From: Corynebacterium vitaeruminis DSM 20294
GTDB taxonomy: Bacteria; Actinomycetota; Actinomycetes; Mycobacteriales; Mycobacteriaceae
Reading direction: 5' to 3'
Length of the DNA: 64,000 nt
Assembly: GCF_000550805.1 (NCBI RefSeq)
Contig: NZ_CP004353.1
Span: forward strand, 2,666,001 to 2,730,000
The notes beneath the pieces were generated by a model. The model was not told the origin of the DNA and ran no database searches. It saw only the letters and a list, made by a program, of their open reading frames with translations. The translations under genes and the position numbers were made by a program. Positions 1 to 9,667 of the stretch are shown here, in pieces; within the stretch, counting starts at the first letter, position 1; each line of letters starts with the position of its first letter.

Positions 1-381
1 GTGGGTCAGCCCGCCCGCAAGGAAGTCAGGGAAGTAGATCTGCGTAAACGTCAGCGTCGACAAGCTTTCTAACGGCGAGGTACCAAAAGCGGCCGGGACG
101 AGCGCGAGGACGACGAGGACGACGACCCAGTACGCGGGAAGGATGCGTGCCGCGCGGCGCAGGTAGTAGCCGTCGAGGCGGAAACCGCGCCACAGCAGAA
201 ACGCCGAGAGCGCGAAGAAAATTGCAACGAAGTAGTCGAAGCGCGCGACGATGGCGCCGAGCACTGAGTGCTGCGACAATCCGGTCTGGAAACCAACGTG
301 CGTGAGCAAGACCCCAGTGGCCGCAACCCCGCGCAGCCCCTCCAACTGGGGAAGGAAGCGCCGTGGGTACGATGGAGACAC
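1..381 (-). CDS. tmaT: Trehalose monomycolate acetyltransferase, acyltransferase-3 family (3' end cut by window edge)
   Basis: Integral membrane acyltransferase of the AT3 family. The orthologue in C. glutamicum (TmaT) and Rv0228 acetylate trehalose monomycolate before MmpL-mediated export. Only the first 127 codons are in the window. I read them directly from the complement, starting at GTG 381, which has an AAAGG ribosome site 8 bases upstream. The residues LEGLRGVAATGVLL and the downstream RAARILPAYW are typical of the AT3 N-terminus. Two hydrophobic stretches are visible. It is divergent from the DUF3068 gene, the same arrangement as Rv0228/Rv0227c. Family assignment is firm; the specific TMM role rests on synteny. 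Confidence 0.75.
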   Translation of the reverse strand, partial: MSPSYPRRFLPQLEGLRGVAATGVLLTHVGFQTGLSQHSVLGAIVARFDYFVAIFFALSAFLLWRGFRLDGYYLRRAARILPAYWVVVLVVLALVPAAFGTSPLESLSTLTFTQIYFPDFLAGGLTH

Positions 382-495
382 AATCTGCCTTTTGTGTAGT
401 CGTTGCAATCGGTGCCCGCGCGATCCCGCGCGGATGCCGCGAACCGCAGGGGGCTCAAACTAGGGAAAGTCTAGCTGAAGAAGGGGCAGTGCCAG

Positions 496-1680
496 GTGCG
501 CAGCAAGTCAGTGTGGGTTCACCGCAGCGCGATTATCGCTGCATTCGTCGTGCTCGCGCTCTCCTCCCTGATACCTGCGATCGTGTTGCAGGGAATCAAG
601 CCGATCCCGGTCAACACGAGCCGGACGGTGTCCACCGAGCCCGCGGCGACCAAGCTCTACGATCCGCAGGCCAGCTGCCCAGAGGGGTCGCCGCGCAGCT
701 GTTACGTCGTGGACACCTTCTCCAGCCTGCAGCGCACGCTGCAGACCAGCGCTTCGGAGAAGCGAGACGAGGTCAATCTCGCGGTCAACGAGGAGCTCGT
801 GCGCACCTCCGCCCCCGATGCAACGACTTCGTCGACTGAATCGGCTGATGCGTCGAACACCGCGCCGGGCAACCAAACCGACGCAGAAAAACTCATCAGC
901 GTCGACGACTCGCTGCGACTCATCCGTCACTCGACCTACCCGGTCGTCGACACGGTCTCCCACCTTTCGCTCACCGCCCCGAGCTTGGGCGTGGATATCT
1001 CCACCGGCGACTTCGCCCGCGGCGGTTTGCAGTACTTCTTCCCCTTCGAGACCGAGCGCCGCTCGTACCAGTACTTCGATGTCATCGCGCAGCAATCGGC
1101 GCCATTGGATTACGTCGGTCTGGAGGGCGAGACCTACGTCTTTACCCAGAAGATCCCGGCGGTGAGCCTGCGCGAGGCCGTGACCCGCTCTTTTACCCAC
1201 CCGACCGACCTGTCGGACGAACCAGGCGCCCAGTCGAGCCAGTCTGATCTCAGCGATGAGGAGCGCCAGCGCGTCGACAAGCTGCAAGTAACCGGGCCTG
1301 CGTCCGAGTTCTATCCGGCAAGCGACACCGCGCCGACAGGCACGGTCGTCCTCGACCCCTACTATGCAGCGACTCGCACGCTGTGGGTCGAGCCGAAGTC
1401 GGGCACCATCGTCAACCAGGTCGAGGACATGTTCGTCTTCCTTGCCCGTAACCAGCAGGAGGCCGATGACACCGTGGCCGCGGGCAGCGACGACTACCGC
1501 ACCCTATTGCAGACCTCGCTGGCCTGGGATAACGAAACCCGCGAGACGGCGTGGGCGCAAGCACGCCCGGTGGTAAGCACGCTGTATTACCTCAAGCTGT
1601 CGGCGTTCTTGGCCCGCGTGCTCGCCGGCATCTTGCTCGTCTACGGGCTGGTACGGTTCAACCGCGTCCGCAAGTCCTAG
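496..1680 (+). CDS. DUF3068 membrane-anchored envelope protein (PgfA/NCgl2760-like)
   Basis: Protein of 394 residues with an N-terminal membrane helix (about residues 10-32), a large extracytoplasmic domain and a C-terminal helix (about 365-388), as expected for DUF3068. The orthologous position holds MSMEG_0317/Rv0227c (PgfA) in mycobacteria and NCgl2760 in C. glutamicum. Those proteins are linked to MmpL3-dependent TMM transport, polar growth and lipomannan/lipoarabinomannan maturation. The GTG start is preceded by an AAGGGG ribosome site. The following gene begins only 4 bases after the stop, so they are probably cotranscribed. A motif A copy at 819-827 encodes Asp-Ala-Thr-Thr. The role is inferred from synteny. 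Confidence 0.8.
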   Translation: MRSKSVWVHRSAIIAAFVVLALSSLIPAIVLQGIKPIPVNTSRTVSTEPAATKLYDPQASCPEGSPRSCYVVDTFSSLQRTLQTSASEKRDEVNLAVNEELVRTSAPDATTSSTESADASNTAPGNQTDAEKLISVDDSLRLIRHSTYPVVDTVSHLSLTAPSLGVDISTGDFARGGLQYFFPFETERRSYQYFDVIAQQSAPLDYVGLEGETYVFTQKIPAVSLREAVTRSFTHPTDLSDEPGAQSSQSDLSDEERQRVDKLQVTGPASEFYPASDTAPTGTVVLDPYYAATRTLWVEPKSGTIVNQVEDMFVFLARNQQEADDTVAAGSDDYRTLLQTSLAWDNETRETAWAQARPVVSTLYYLKLSAFLARVLAGILLVYGLVRFNRVRKS

Positions 1681-1684
1681 CGCT

Positions 1685-3106
1685 ATGCACCGCCAGCAGC
1701 TCCCGCTCGTCGCGCTCGGCACTGCACTAGTCGTTGCATTGCTCTGGGCGTTGGCGTTCCCCGGCGTTTTAGGTCTGCGCGACATGGTCGTGCTCGATCA
1801 CCCAGCCTTGTCGACGTCTGCCTTCGGCTTCGGAGCAACGCCCGCCCGCAATGCCCCGCAGGACGGGGCGCTCGCATTAGTGGGACTCGTTCTCCCGGCG
1901 TCCTGGGTCGCGCGGTTGGCGCTAGTCGGCGCGGCTACTGCATGCGCTGTGTTCTCCGCGCGATTTGGTGCAACGACGTGGCAGAAAGCCGCGGCAATGA
2001 CCATCGGGGTGTACAACCCGTTCGTCATCGAGAGGCTGCTGCAAGGACAGTGGTCCCTCGCGATGGCGGCGTGGATGCTTCCGGTCATCGCGGCTCTGGG
2101 CTCCCGATGGAGGGGACAGTCTCTGGCGCTGTGGGTGGCAAGCCTTACTCCCACCGGACTTATCTTGGGGATTGCCGTCGCGCTGTGGACGTCTGGGCGT
2201 CGCTGGGTCACCCTGCTGGTGGGGTTCGTGTTCTCGCTTCCGTGGCTGGTGCCGAGCCTCGTCGCCCCACCCCAGGCCGTGGGAACCAGCGCCTTCATCG
2301 CCCGGGCCGAGGCGGGCGTTGGCACCCTCGGCTCGCTGCTGGGGCTCGGCGGCATGTGGAACGCCGAGGCGGTGCCCGCCTCGCGGGAATCTGGCTTCGC
2401 CTGGCTGGGCGTGATCTTGTTTGCGCTGCTTTTTGCGTATGCCCCACGCCGCCTCCAAGTCCTTGCAATGCTGGGGCTTGGTCTAACGCTGCTGTTGACC
2501 TTCGGTCCCACCGATGCCATCGTCGCCCACGTTCCCGGCGCTGCGCTGTTTCGCGACTCCCACAAAGTCGTTGCATTGATGATCCCGGCCTTGGTCGCGG
2601 GTGCGGGCCGCGTCGGCGGCGCCACCTCCTACGCACGTCCTCTCGCAGCGCTCGCCATCGTCTTGTCCCTCGGTCAGATCCCCGATGCGCCTGCCGCACT
2701 CGCCGCGCTGAAGCCCGTGTCCGCAGGTCCGTGGCGCGAGCTCCCCGGCCGCACACTCATCACCGACGGCCAGAGTATCGTGCGCTATGAGGGCAAGGTC
2801 ATGGTCAATCCCTGGCTCAAGGCGACTGACACCATCGACTCGGGGGTTCTCGTCGTCGATGGCGGTGCAACGGAAACCCCCAATCCCGAGTACCTAGAGG
2901 CCATGGCGGCGTGGCGAAGCGGCGATAAGGAATCCTTGCAACGACTTGGAATTGGGACCGTCATCGAAAACGGCAAGGAAACCACGATCGATGTAACCGC
3001 CGCTACCGTGCGAGGGAGTGCTTGGTGGGCAGGACTTGCTTTGAGCTCGCTGTGGTTGTTGAGTGGCGTCGCCTTGCTCGTCGCTGTCGCCACTCGGCGG
3101 CGCTAA
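1685..3106 (+). CDS. Conserved polytopic membrane protein (Rv0226c position)
   Basis: Protein of 473 residues with about ten hydrophobic segments spread along the chain and few soluble loops, apart from a stretch near residues 340-440. It sits where Rv0226c lies, between the DUF3068 gene and the glycosyltransferase. It may be a polytopic glycosyltransferase-like or lipid-handling protein, but no catalytic motif is clear to me. It starts 4 bases after the DUF3068 stop, implying an operon. Its stop codon overlaps the stop of the convergent glycosyltransferase (TAA on plus, TAG on minus, a 4-base overlap). It carries four exact motif A copies (1730, 1969, 2567, 2937). Confidence 0.7.
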   Translation: MHRQQLPLVALGTALVVALLWALAFPGVLGLRDMVVLDHPALSTSAFGFGATPARNAPQDGALALVGLVLPASWVARLALVGAATACAVFSARFGATTWQKAAAMTIGVYNPFVIERLLQGQWSLAMAAWMLPVIAALGSRWRGQSLALWVASLTPTGLILGIAVALWTSGRRWVTLLVGFVFSLPWLVPSLVAPPQAVGTSAFIARAEAGVGTLGSLLGLGGMWNAEAVPASRESGFAWLGVILFALLFAYAPRRLQVLAMLGLGLTLLLTFGPTDAIVAHVPGAALFRDSHKVVALMIPALVAGAGRVGGATSYARPLAALAIVLSLGQIPDAPAALAALKPVSAGPWRELPGRTLITDGQSIVRYEGKVMVNPWLKATDTIDSGVLVVDGGATETPNPEYLEAMAAWRSGDKESLQRLGIGTVIENGKETTIDVTAATVRGSAWWAGLALSSLWLLSGVALLVAVATRRR

Positions 3107-4206
3107 CGCCGGGCAAGTCGTTGCAACAACTCCTCGAACCTAGCCCCGGTGTCCTCCCACGAAAACTCCGCGGCGCGAAGCTTTGCTGCAGATCCTAGGC
3201 GCTGCCTCGCTTTAGCGTCGGCAAGCAATGCAACGACTTTTTCGCGCATCTCCTCGGGGCTATCGACGAGCAACCCCGTCTCCCCATCGCGCACCGAGTC
3301 GTTGAGCCCGCCCGAGGAGCGGTAGCCAATGGTGGGCACGCCATGCTGCGCCGCCTCAATGACCGCGAGCCCCCAGCCCTCCTTGCGCGAAGGCATGAGG
3401 TGCAATGCAGCGACCTCCAGCAGCGCGTGCTTGTGATCCTCGGCGACCTGGCCGTGGAAGACGACCTTCTTTGTTGCGCCGACTTCTGCCGCGTACTCGC
3501 GCAGCCGATCCTCCCACCAGCCCGAGCCGATGATGTCGAGGACCACCCCGTCGAGGTCGCGGACCACGTCGATGGCGTGCTCGATCTGCTTGTGCGGCAC
3601 GAGCCGCGACAGGGTTACCAGGTGGGTGAGCCCATCGTCGGCAAGTCGCGGCACGTAGGTCGGCGGCGCATCGACCCCGTTGCGGATGATCGTGATGTCT
3701 TTATCGCGCACGCCCAGACGGACGAGCTCCTGCTTACTCGGCTCGGAGACGGTGACGTATGGCGCCCCGCGGTAGGCCCGCGGCGAGACCTTCGACTCCA
3801 GCCACCAGCCCAGCCTCGCTAGGAAGGGGCCGGCCACCGGCCACTGCTCCCTGTGGCAGTGGTGGGTAAGCAGCACTGTCGGCCGCCCGGAAAACCACCG
3901 CGCGAAGAACGGGATGCCGTTTTGCGTATCCACCACCACGTCGACCCCCGCGAGAGTGCCTAGGTGTAGCCTCCCGGCGAGCATCGCCAGCGCGGCCTTG
4001 GGATACACGGTGAGCTTGCCGCCGCTGCGGGAATATCGCACCCCCTCGCGCATGCTGCGTCGCGGCGCATCGGTGTAGCTCGCGGTACGGTAAACCACCT
4101 CGTGGCCCTGCCGAACAAGGTGCTCTGCAACGCGTTCGAGGTAGCGCTCGCTGCCACCGCCTTGGGGGTGGGTCGTGTCGCGCCAGCAGAGCAGAAGAAC
4201 CTTCAT
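3103..4206 (-). CDS. Glycosyltransferase family 4 (Rv0225-like)
   Basis: GT-B fold glycosyltransferase of 367 residues. The N-terminal domain begins MKVLLLCWRDTTHPQGGGSE, with the Gly-rich loop that contacts the nucleotide sugar. The C-terminal domain has the GT4 EX7E motif in EGWGLAVIEAAQHG, followed by the DGETGLLV segment. No signal peptide or membrane helix, so it works on the cytoplasmic face. Substrate unknown; the neighbourhood (TmaT, DUF3068, methyltransferase) suggests a mannolipid or trehalolipid. It is divergent from the methyltransferase with 49 bases between starts. Motif A copies lie at its 3' end (3117) and at 3229. Confidence 0.8.
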   Translation of the reverse strand: MKVLLLCWRDTTHPQGGGSERYLERVAEHLVRQGHEVVYRTASYTDAPRRSMREGVRYSRSGGKLTVYPKAALAMLAGRLHLGTLAGVDVVVDTQNGIPFFARWFSGRPTVLLTHHCHREQWPVAGPFLARLGWWLESKVSPRAYRGAPYVTVSEPSKQELVRLGVRDKDITIIRNGVDAPPTYVPRLADDGLTHLVTLSRLVPHKQIEHAIDVVRDLDGVVLDIIGSGWWEDRLREYAAEVGATKKVVFHGQVAEDHKHALLEVAALHLMPSRKEGWGLAVIEAAQHGVPTIGYRSSGGLNDSVRDGETGLLVDSPEEMREKVVALLADAKARQRLGSAAKLRAAEFSWEDTGARFEELLQRLARR

Positions 4207-4255
4207 CAGGTAGCCAGCCTATCTTTCCCCCGCTGGCAGGTACAATTCACAACCT

Positions 4256-5032
4256 ATGACCTCCCTTGCCCGCACCGCGCGATTTTCCACGCTCCGGCGA
4301 TCGTTGTCCCTGCTCGCGAGCTTCCGCCACGAGCAGCCGCACCCGGAGATCTTCTACTCGGGCCTAGCAAGGGACACGCGCGAGCTCATTGAGCATTTGC
4401 TTGCCGACGCTTCGCTGGGGGCCTTGCAGGACAAGCGCGTCCTCGATGTCGGCGGGGGTCCCGGCTACTTCGCCACGGAGTTTTCCTCCCGCGGGGCCTA
4501 CCTCGTCAGCCTCGAGCCGGATGTCGGGGAGATGTCGGCCGCAGGCATCGCGCTGAGCACGAGCATCCGCGGGGACGGGATGAACCTCCCGCTTTGCAGC
4601 GACAGCTTCGACGTCACCTACTCCTCCAACGTCGCCGAGCACGTGCCGGATCCGTGGCGCATGGGCGAGGAGATGCTGCGCGTGACCAAGCCCGGGGGGC
4701 TGGCGATCCTCAGCTACACGATCTGGCTGGGCCCCTTCGGCGGCCACGAGACCGGGCTGTGGCAGCACTACGTGTCGGGGGGCTTTGCGAGGGATCGCTA
4801 CCAGCGCAAGCACGGCCACCCGCCGAAGAACGTGTTCGGCACCTCGCTGTTCGACGTCTCCTGCGCCGAGGGCATCGCGTGGGCGCAGAAAGTCGCTGCA
4901 CGCGGCGACGCGGAAGTCGTTGCATTGATTCCGCGCTACCACCCGTGGTGGGCGTGGTGGATGGTGAGGGTGCCTGTGCTGCGGGAGTTCTTGGTCAGCA
5001 ACCTCGTCATCGTCCTGCGCAAGCAGGGATAA
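4256..5032 (+). CDS. Class I SAM-dependent methyltransferase (Rv0224c-like)
   Basis: Protein of 258 residues with a clear SAM-binding motif I, VLDVGGGPGYFATEF, near residue 62. The acidic residue ending strand two follows in SLEPD, and a post-motif PGGLAILSY. The length fits Rv0224c, which occupies the same place. The C-terminal 40 residues are hydrophobic and Trp-rich and may sit on the membrane. The methyl acceptor is unknown. Transcription ends at a strong hairpin 13 bases downstream. Motif A copies occur at 4916 and just after the stop at 5036. Confidence 0.8.
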   Translation: MTSLARTARFSTLRRSLSLLASFRHEQPHPEIFYSGLARDTRELIEHLLADASLGALQDKRVLDVGGGPGYFATEFSSRGAYLVSLEPDVGEMSAAGIALSTSIRGDGMNLPLCSDSFDVTYSSNVAEHVPDPWRMGEEMLRVTKPGGLAILSYTIWLGPFGGHETGLWQHYVSGGFARDRYQRKHGHPPKNVFGTSLFDVSCAEGIAWAQKVAARGDAEVVALIPRYHPWWAWWMVRVPVLREFLVSNLVIVLRKQG

Positions 5033-5044
5033 AAAGTCGTTGCA

Positions 5045-5083
5045 ACGAAATGCCGGCGGTGCTTAGCACCGCCGGCATTTCGT
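5045..5083. terminator. Bidirectional intrinsic terminator between methyltransferase and pck
   Basis: Perfect 17-bp stem (arms 5045-5061 and 5067-5083) with a five-base loop CTTAG. The outer part of the stem is AT-rich (ACGAAAT...ATTTCGT), so it provides U-runs for both converging genes. The left arm begins inside a motif A copy (5036-5044). Confidence 0.85.
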
Positions 5084-5098
5084 CCGGAGTATGAGAGA

Positions 5099-6928
5099 TT
5101 ACGCCTGTGCGTCCTCAACACGCTTGCGCAGCGCTGCGAACTGCTCGTGCACCTCGGCCGGAACCTTCGGGCCCAGGAACTCGAGGTAGTTGGCGTTGTC
5201 TTCCATATCGCCAGCCCACTGCTCGGCGGGGGCGGTGAGAGCCTCGCGGACGTCCTCCAGCGGGGTGTCCAGGCCCTCGAGGTCGAGGTCCTCGGCGCGG
5301 GCGGTCATGCCGGCGACGGTTGCCTCGGCATCGACGTTGCCCTCGATGCGGTCGACGATCCACTTGAGAACGCGGGAGTTGTCGCCGAAGCCCGGCCACA
5401 GGAAGCGGCCGTCGTCGCCGCGGCGGAACCAGTTGACCAGGAAGATCGGCGGCATCTTGTCGCCACCCTTGTTGCCCATGTCGATCCAGTGCTGCAGGTA
5501 GTCACCGGCGTTGTAGCCGATGAACGGCAGCATAGCCATCGGGTCGTGGCGCAGGGCGCCGACCTTGCCCTCGGCTGCAGCGGTCTGGCCGGAGGACAAC
5601 AGGGCGCCGACCATGGTGCCGTGGTTCCAGTCGAAGGTCTGGGTGACCAGCGGGACGGTGTCGGGGCGGCGGCCACCGAAGAGGATCGCGTCGACCTTGA
5701 CGCCGTGCCAGTCGTCGAACTCGGGTGCCGCGGTCGGGCACTGGGTCAGCGGCACGCAGTAGCGGGAGTTCGGGTGTGCGGCGTCGGTGCCGGACTCCGG
5801 GGTCCAGTCGTTGCCGTGCCAGTCGACGAGGTGAGCCGGGGCGTCGCCGTCCATGCCCTCCCACCAGATGTCGCCGTCGTCGGTGAGCGCGACGTTGGTG
5901 AACAGGGTGTTGCCCGGCTCCATGGTGCGCATGGCCATCGGGTTGGAGGCGTAGTTGGTGCCCGGTGCGACGCCGAAGAAGCCGTTCTCCGGGTTGACGG
6001 CGTAGAGGCCGTCCTCGCGCAGGTGCAGCCACGCGATGTCGTCGCCGACGACCTCGCACTTCCAGCCCGGGATGGTCGGGGTGAGCATCGCGAGGTTGGT
6101 CTTGCCGCAGGCGGACGGGAAGGCGGCGGTCATGTGGTAGACCTTGCCCTCCGGCGAGGTCAGCTTCAGGATGAGCATGTGCTCAGCCATCCAGCCCTCT
6201 TCCTTCGCCATGACGGAAGCGATGCGCAGGGCGTAGCACTTCTTGGCGAGGATGGCGTTTCCGCCGTAGCCGGAACCGTAGGACCAGATCTCCTTGGTCT
6301 CCGGGAACTGGGTGATGTACTTGGTGTCGTTGCACGGCCATGCGACGTCCTCCTGGCCCGGCTCCAGCGGCGCGCCGACGGAGTGCAGGCAGTGGACGAA
6401 GTTGCCGTCCTTGCCGATCTTGGCCAGGGCCTCGGAGCCCATGCGGGTCATGATGCGCATGGAGAGGACGACGTAGGCGGAGTCGGTCAGCTGGACGCCG
6501 AGCTTGGGCTCCGGGTCGCTGATCGGGCCCATGCAGAAGGGCACCACGTACATGGTGCGGCCGCGCATGGAGCCGCGGTAGGCCTCGGTCATCTCGGCCT
6601 TCATCTCGACCGGATCGGCCCAGTTGTTGGTGGGGCCTGCGCCTTCCTTGGTCTCGGAGCAGATGAAGGTGCGCGACTCGACGCGGGCGACGTCGGACGG
6701 GTTGGAGCGAGCGAGGAAGCTGTTGGGGCGCTTCTCCTCGTTCAGGCGGATCAGGGTGCCAGCCTCGACGAGCTCGCTGGTCAGTCGGTCCCACTCTTCC
6801 TGAGAGCCATCAGCGAAAACGACCTTTTCCGGCTGGAAGAGCTCGACGCTTTCAGCGATCCAATTCAGCAGTGCTTCGTTTTCGGTTGGGGCTGCACCTA
6901 CGAGTCCCTTGATGGCCACGTTGGACAT
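5099..6928 (-). CDS. pck: Phosphoenolpyruvate carboxykinase (GTP)
   Basis: Cytosolic enzyme converting oxaloacetate and GTP to PEP, CO2 and GDP; the main gluconeogenic step. The product is 609 residues and near-colinear with C. glutamicum Pck. The GTP-class P-loop [12 protein letters not shown] has Cys274 and Lys276. GDDIAWL follows as the metal-binding kinase-2 motif, and [15 protein letters not shown] near the C-terminus. I choose ATG 6928 because AGGAG lies 5 bases upstream of it; an in-frame ATG at 6943 overlaps that site. No motif A or B copy is present in this gene. Monocistronic, with a terminator downstream. Confidence 0.97.
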   Translation of the reverse strand: MSNVAIKGLVGAAPTENEALLNWIAESVELFQPEKVVFADGSQEEWDRLTSELVEAGTLIRLNEEKRPNSFLARSNPSDVARVESRTFICSETKEGAGPTNNWADPVEMKAEMTEAYRGSMRGRTMYVVPFCMGPISDPEPKLGVQLTDSAYVVLSMRIMTRMGSEALAKIGKDGNFVHCLHSVGAPLEPGQEDVAWPCNDTKYITQFPETKEIWSYGSGYGGNAILAKKCYALRIASVMAKEEGWMAEHMLILKLTSPEGKVYHMTAAFPSACGKTNLAMLTPTIPGWKCEVVGDDIAWLHLREDGLYAVNPENGFFGVAPGTNYASNPMAMRTMEPGNTLFTNVALTDDGDIWWEGMDGDAPAHLVDWHGNDWTPESGTDAAHPNSRYCVPLTQCPTAAPEFDDWHGVKVDAILFGGRRPDTVPLVTQTFDWNHGTMVGALLSSGQTAAAEGKVGALRHDPMAMLPFIGYNAGDYLQHWIDMGNKGGDKMPPIFLVNWFRRGDDGRFLWPGFGDNSRVLKWIVDRIEGNVDAEATVAGMTARAEDLDLEGLDTPLEDVREALTAPAEQWAGDMEDNANYLEFLGPKVPAEVHEQFAALRKRVEDAQA

Positions 6929-7283
6929 CGAATCTCCTGACATATGTTCACGTGTCTATTAGTGGGTGATTACACCAATCACAGTAGCTTTAAGCGCCCC
7001 CCAAATGAACCGCCTTTTGGAGACTCACGTCACAAAAACTTCCTACCTGCACGTTACCCCCATTGCGATTGGCGCCACACCGGGATTTTTCACATCCGTT
7101 TCAGGACTTTCTTCCCACTTTCGGGGGTAAAATTTTCGGATTGTGAGTTCCCTAACGGAATTGTGAATTCCCGTTTGCGCAATCGATTGCTGACACGTCA
7201 GGGCCATTAATTGCGCGCACCGCGCAGCTAAATTGATCTAGTTCCCACCGTTCACCCAATAAATGTGGCTTTCCCCACCCGTT
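6929..7283. other. Intergenic region upstream of pck
   Basis: 355 bases without a convincing gene. They form the pck leader and promoter region, and hold the paired dyads described at 7138-7171. The stretch is AT-richer than its surroundings and contains several CACA/TGTGA-like words (for example near 7028 and 7090) that could be Crp/GlxR half sites. No full consensus was found. Confidence 0.5.
7138..7171. promoter_or_regulatory. Two tandem dyads GGAATTGTGAATTCC, candidate operators of pck
   Basis: A perfect 15-base dyad GGAATT-GTG-AATTCC lies at 7157-7171, and a near copy GGATTGTGAGTTCC at 7138-7151. Their centres are about 19-20 bases apart, close to two helical turns. They lie some 210-240 bases upstream of the pck start on the minus strand. 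In C. glutamicum, pck is under catabolite control by several regulators, but I do not recognise this sequence as a known site. Confidence 0.4.
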
Positions 7284-7538
7284 TTATGGGTTTGCTCCCC
7301 CGTCATTGGTGCTCCACCACCCCTCCAGTCGGTCGCCAGGAGCCTCGGTCATACCCGGTTCCGCACCCGCCCAGGCATCGAGCTCGGCGGCGGCGATGAA
7401 TCGCTCGTCCACGGATCCGTCCGCGCCGATGAGCGAGACGCGGTCGACGATCCCGTCGGCGTTGTCGTCGTGCGCCACAACGATCCCGTCGTTGCCGAAA
7501 TACGTCCCCGGCTCCAGCCCCTCGTACCAGTCCCCCAT
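7284..7538 (-). CDS. Small acidic protein (DUF6802-like)
   Basis: Protein of 84 residues, acidic, beginning MGDWYEGLEPGTYFGNDG, with an Asp-rich segment (HDDNADGIVDRVS) like a calcium-type loop and a Trp-rich C-terminus. A strong AGGGAGG site lies just before the ATG. It resembles small corynebacterial proteins of the DUF6802 type by pattern only. It is 37 bases downstream of the 385-residue gene on the same strand, so the two probably form an operon. No signal peptide. Function unknown. Confidence 0.6.
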   Translation of the reverse strand: MGDWYEGLEPGTYFGNDGIVVAHDDNADGIVDRVSLIGADGSVDERFIAAAELDAWAGAEPGMTEAPGDRLEGWWSTNDGGANP

Positions 7539-7575
7539 GCGCCCTCCCTTGCGTCATCGTTTAAACTACCGACGC

Positions 7576-8733
7576 CTACGGCTTGGCGCACCCCGAGCGG
7601 AAGGCGACCTCCGCGAGCACCTCCTGCCTCAGCTCCCGGCGGCGCAGCCGCAGCGAGGTGACCGCCCGGGCCCCGCCCATCGCCGCAGCGACCGCCGCGG
7701 CCACCGGCCACCACAGCCCGGCGCGGGCGAGCCCCGCCCCGATCAGCCCTGCCACCACCAGAACCTCCAGCGCGATCGCCCACAGCCCCACCGATGGCGC
7801 AATACCCAGCGACCTCCCCAGCTGGCGCAGCCCCCGCCCACCCAGACCCCGCACCACTCGCAGCCGCCGCCTGAGCATGCGCTCGCGCACCCCCGGCGCC
7901 GCCGGAGCAGGATGCCGAAAGGCCACGGCGTACGGCGGGGAATCGAGCAGCGGCTTTGCCGCGCTGGCCAGCCCGCCGAAGGTGATCTTTTCGTCGACAA
8001 GCAACGCCCCAAGCCGCCACGACTCCGGGACGGGCGCGGTGACGACGAGCCTGCCTGCGCGGCGCCTGGCCTCGGTGAGCGTGCCGCGGTGCTCCGGGAG
8101 CCAGCCGCCGCTGGGGGCGACGGCGAGGGCGAGGTCGGTGGGCGAATGCGGGGTGACGATCTCCCCCAACGACGCGGCCCGCTCGCGCCACGCCTCCCGC
8201 CGCACGGCGTCGGGGCCGATGAGCGCGATGCGCGGGGGCATCTTGTGATGCGGGGCGACCAACCGCGGAATGCCGAGGCCAGGATGCCTATCGCGCAGTC
8301 GAGCAACCTCGGCGACGAGCCGCTGCAGCCGCGCGCTCCTCGCGCGACCGGGATCGATCGTGCGCAGCTCACGGACGACCTCTTCCGCGGAGGCTGATCG
8401 CAGCCACTCGAGCTCGACCGGATGGAAGTGCGGGCCCGGCGAGCGCGTCCTCGCCCACGCCGCGGCCTCGACGACGCAGGACGGGCCCCAGGCAAGGAGG
8501 ACGACGTCGGCCTCGGACCCCACCACAGGCCAGGAGACCTCGACCACCTCGAATCCCTCGCCCACAGGCGGCAGCGGCACGGGCCCCGTCACCGTGCACG
8601 CGCCGACGCGGAGCGGTCCCTGGTGGCGCTCGAGGAGGCCCGCCAGCTCACCGATTGCCTCGGCGGCGACCCGCGCGTTCCCTGCGGCGTCCGCCCACGC
8701 GAGAAGCTCCTTATATATGACCTCCTCTTTCAC
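7576..8733 (-). CDS. Hypothetical protein with C-terminal membrane segments
   Basis: Protein of 385 residues. I do not recognise the family. Residues 1-90 are mixed alpha/beta and rich in Val and Glu. The middle has P-loop-free Rossmann-like strands ([19 protein letters not shown]). Residues about 310-350 form two hydrophobic helices before a basic C-terminus. The start is GTG 8733 with a G-rich ribosome site. GC is very high, with strong third-position GC on this strand. It is divergent from trmB and upstream of the 84-residue gene. Corynebacterial homologues would be needed to guess a role. One motif B copy lies at 7991. Confidence 0.6.
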   Translation of the reverse strand: MKEEVIYKELLAWADAAGNARVAAEAIGELAGLLERHQGPLRVGACTVTGPVPLPPVGEGFEVVEVSWPVVGSEADVVLLAWGPSCVVEAAAWARTRSPGPHFHPVELEWLRSASAEEVVRELRTIDPGRARSARLQRLVAEVARLRDRHPGLGIPRLVAPHHKMPPRIALIGPDAVRREAWRERAASLGEIVTPHSPTDLALAVAPSGGWLPEHRGTLTEARRRAGRLVVTAPVPESWRLGALLVDEKITFGGLASAAKPLLDSPPYAVAFRHPAPAAPGVRERMLRRRLRVVRGLGGRGLRQLGRSLGIAPSVGLWAIALEVLVVAGLIGAGLARAGLWWPVAAAVAAAMGGARAVTSLRLRRRELRQEVLAEVAFRSGCAKP

Positions 8734-8879
8734 CCTGTACCCCCTGCCCCCTGAAGTTGCTGCCCTGTAAGACCCGCCGCCGCGGCGCGCGGTTCCACGC
8801 CGCCCACTTTCTCATCTCCCACACAGACATCACTGGCCCCATGTGTCCCACATTGAACAAATCCCAGCAAACAGGCAGA

Positions 8880-9665
8880 ATGGAAGGGATGCCTATTTCT
8901 GATAATTCCCAAAAGTCCCACGTGGGCGACCTCCCCGCGGGACGCCCGCTGCAAACCGATTTCAACGCCGAGTTCGGCAACGACCTCGACTACCCGCGCC
9001 TCGGCACGGTCTCCTTCCGCCGCGGCACCCTCACCGACAACCAGGAAGCCCTCTGGGACGAGTACTGGCCGAAGCTCGGCACCGTGCTCTCGGACGAGAA
9101 GATCGACGTCGACGCGTGGTTCGGCCGCCCCGGCGCCAAGACCATCGTCGAGATCGGCTCCGGCACCGGAACCTCCACCGCCGCCATGGCCCCGCTCGAG
9201 GCGGACACCAACGTCATCGCGGTGGAGCTGTACAAGCCGGGCCTGGCCAAGCTGCTCGGCGCGGTGGTCCGCGGCGACATCCGCAACATCCGCATGGTCC
9301 GCGGCGACGGCGTCGAGGTGCTCACCCGCATGTTCGACGAGGCCTCCCTCGACGGCGTGCGCATCTTCTTCCCCGACCCCTGGCCCAAGGCGCGCCACCA
9401 CAAGCGCCGCATCATCCAGTCGGGCGTGCTCAACCTCATCGCCACCCGCCTCAAGCCCGGCGGGGTGCTGCACGTGGCCACCGACCACGCCGACTACGCC
9501 GAGTGGATCAAGGAGCTGGTCGACGTCGAGCCGCAGCTGGAGTACATGGGCTGGCCGTGGGAGGAATGCCCGCAGCTGACCGACCGCCAGGTCATCACCA
9601 AGTTCGAGGGCAAGGGTCTGCAGAAGGACCACACCATCACCGAGTTTCTGTGGAGGCGCAAGTAA
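8880..9665 (+). CDS. trmB: tRNA (guanine-N7)-methyltransferase TrmB
   Basis: Methylates N7 of G46 in the tRNA variable loop using SAM. The 261-residue product has [10 protein letters not shown] (motif I, about residue 90) and the TrmB signature [15 protein letters not shown], then [18 protein letters not shown] prefer ATG 8880 because the residues before it are not TrmB-like. A second ATG at 8889 (MPISDNSQ) is a close alternative. The next gene begins 3 bases after the stop. The order trmB, NYN gene, mmpL3-type gene is the same as Rv0208c-Rv0207c-Rv0206c. Confidence 0.93.
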   Translation: MEGMPISDNSQKSHVGDLPAGRPLQTDFNAEFGNDLDYPRLGTVSFRRGTLTDNQEALWDEYWPKLGTVLSDEKIDVDAWFGRPGAKTIVEIGSGTGTSTAAMAPLEADTNVIAVELYKPGLAKLLGAVVRGDIRNIRMVRGDGVEVLTRMFDEASLDGVRIFFPDPWPKARHHKRRIIQSGVLNLIATRLKPGGVLHVATDHADYAEWIKELVDVEPQLEYMGWPWEECPQLTDRQVITKFEGKGLQKDHTITEFLWRRK

Positions 9666-9667
9666 CC

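Noticed and set aside
69..458. Minus-strand frame coding for a Ser/Arg-rich 129-residue protein
   Set aside because: It lies in a different frame from the real acyltransferase-3 start (GTG 381), whose residues are conserved; the 129-residue product is low complexity.
5147..6940. A 597-codon open frame on the plus strand opposite pck
   Set aside because: It is the antisense shadow of a highly GC3-biased gene. It has no ribosome site, and its low-complexity Val/Gly/His/Asp-rich product has no recognisable domain.
7349..8191. Alternative 280-codon minus-strand frame
   Set aside because: It is Arg/Gly-rich and out of frame with the 385-residue and 84-residue products, which have better ribosome sites and composition.
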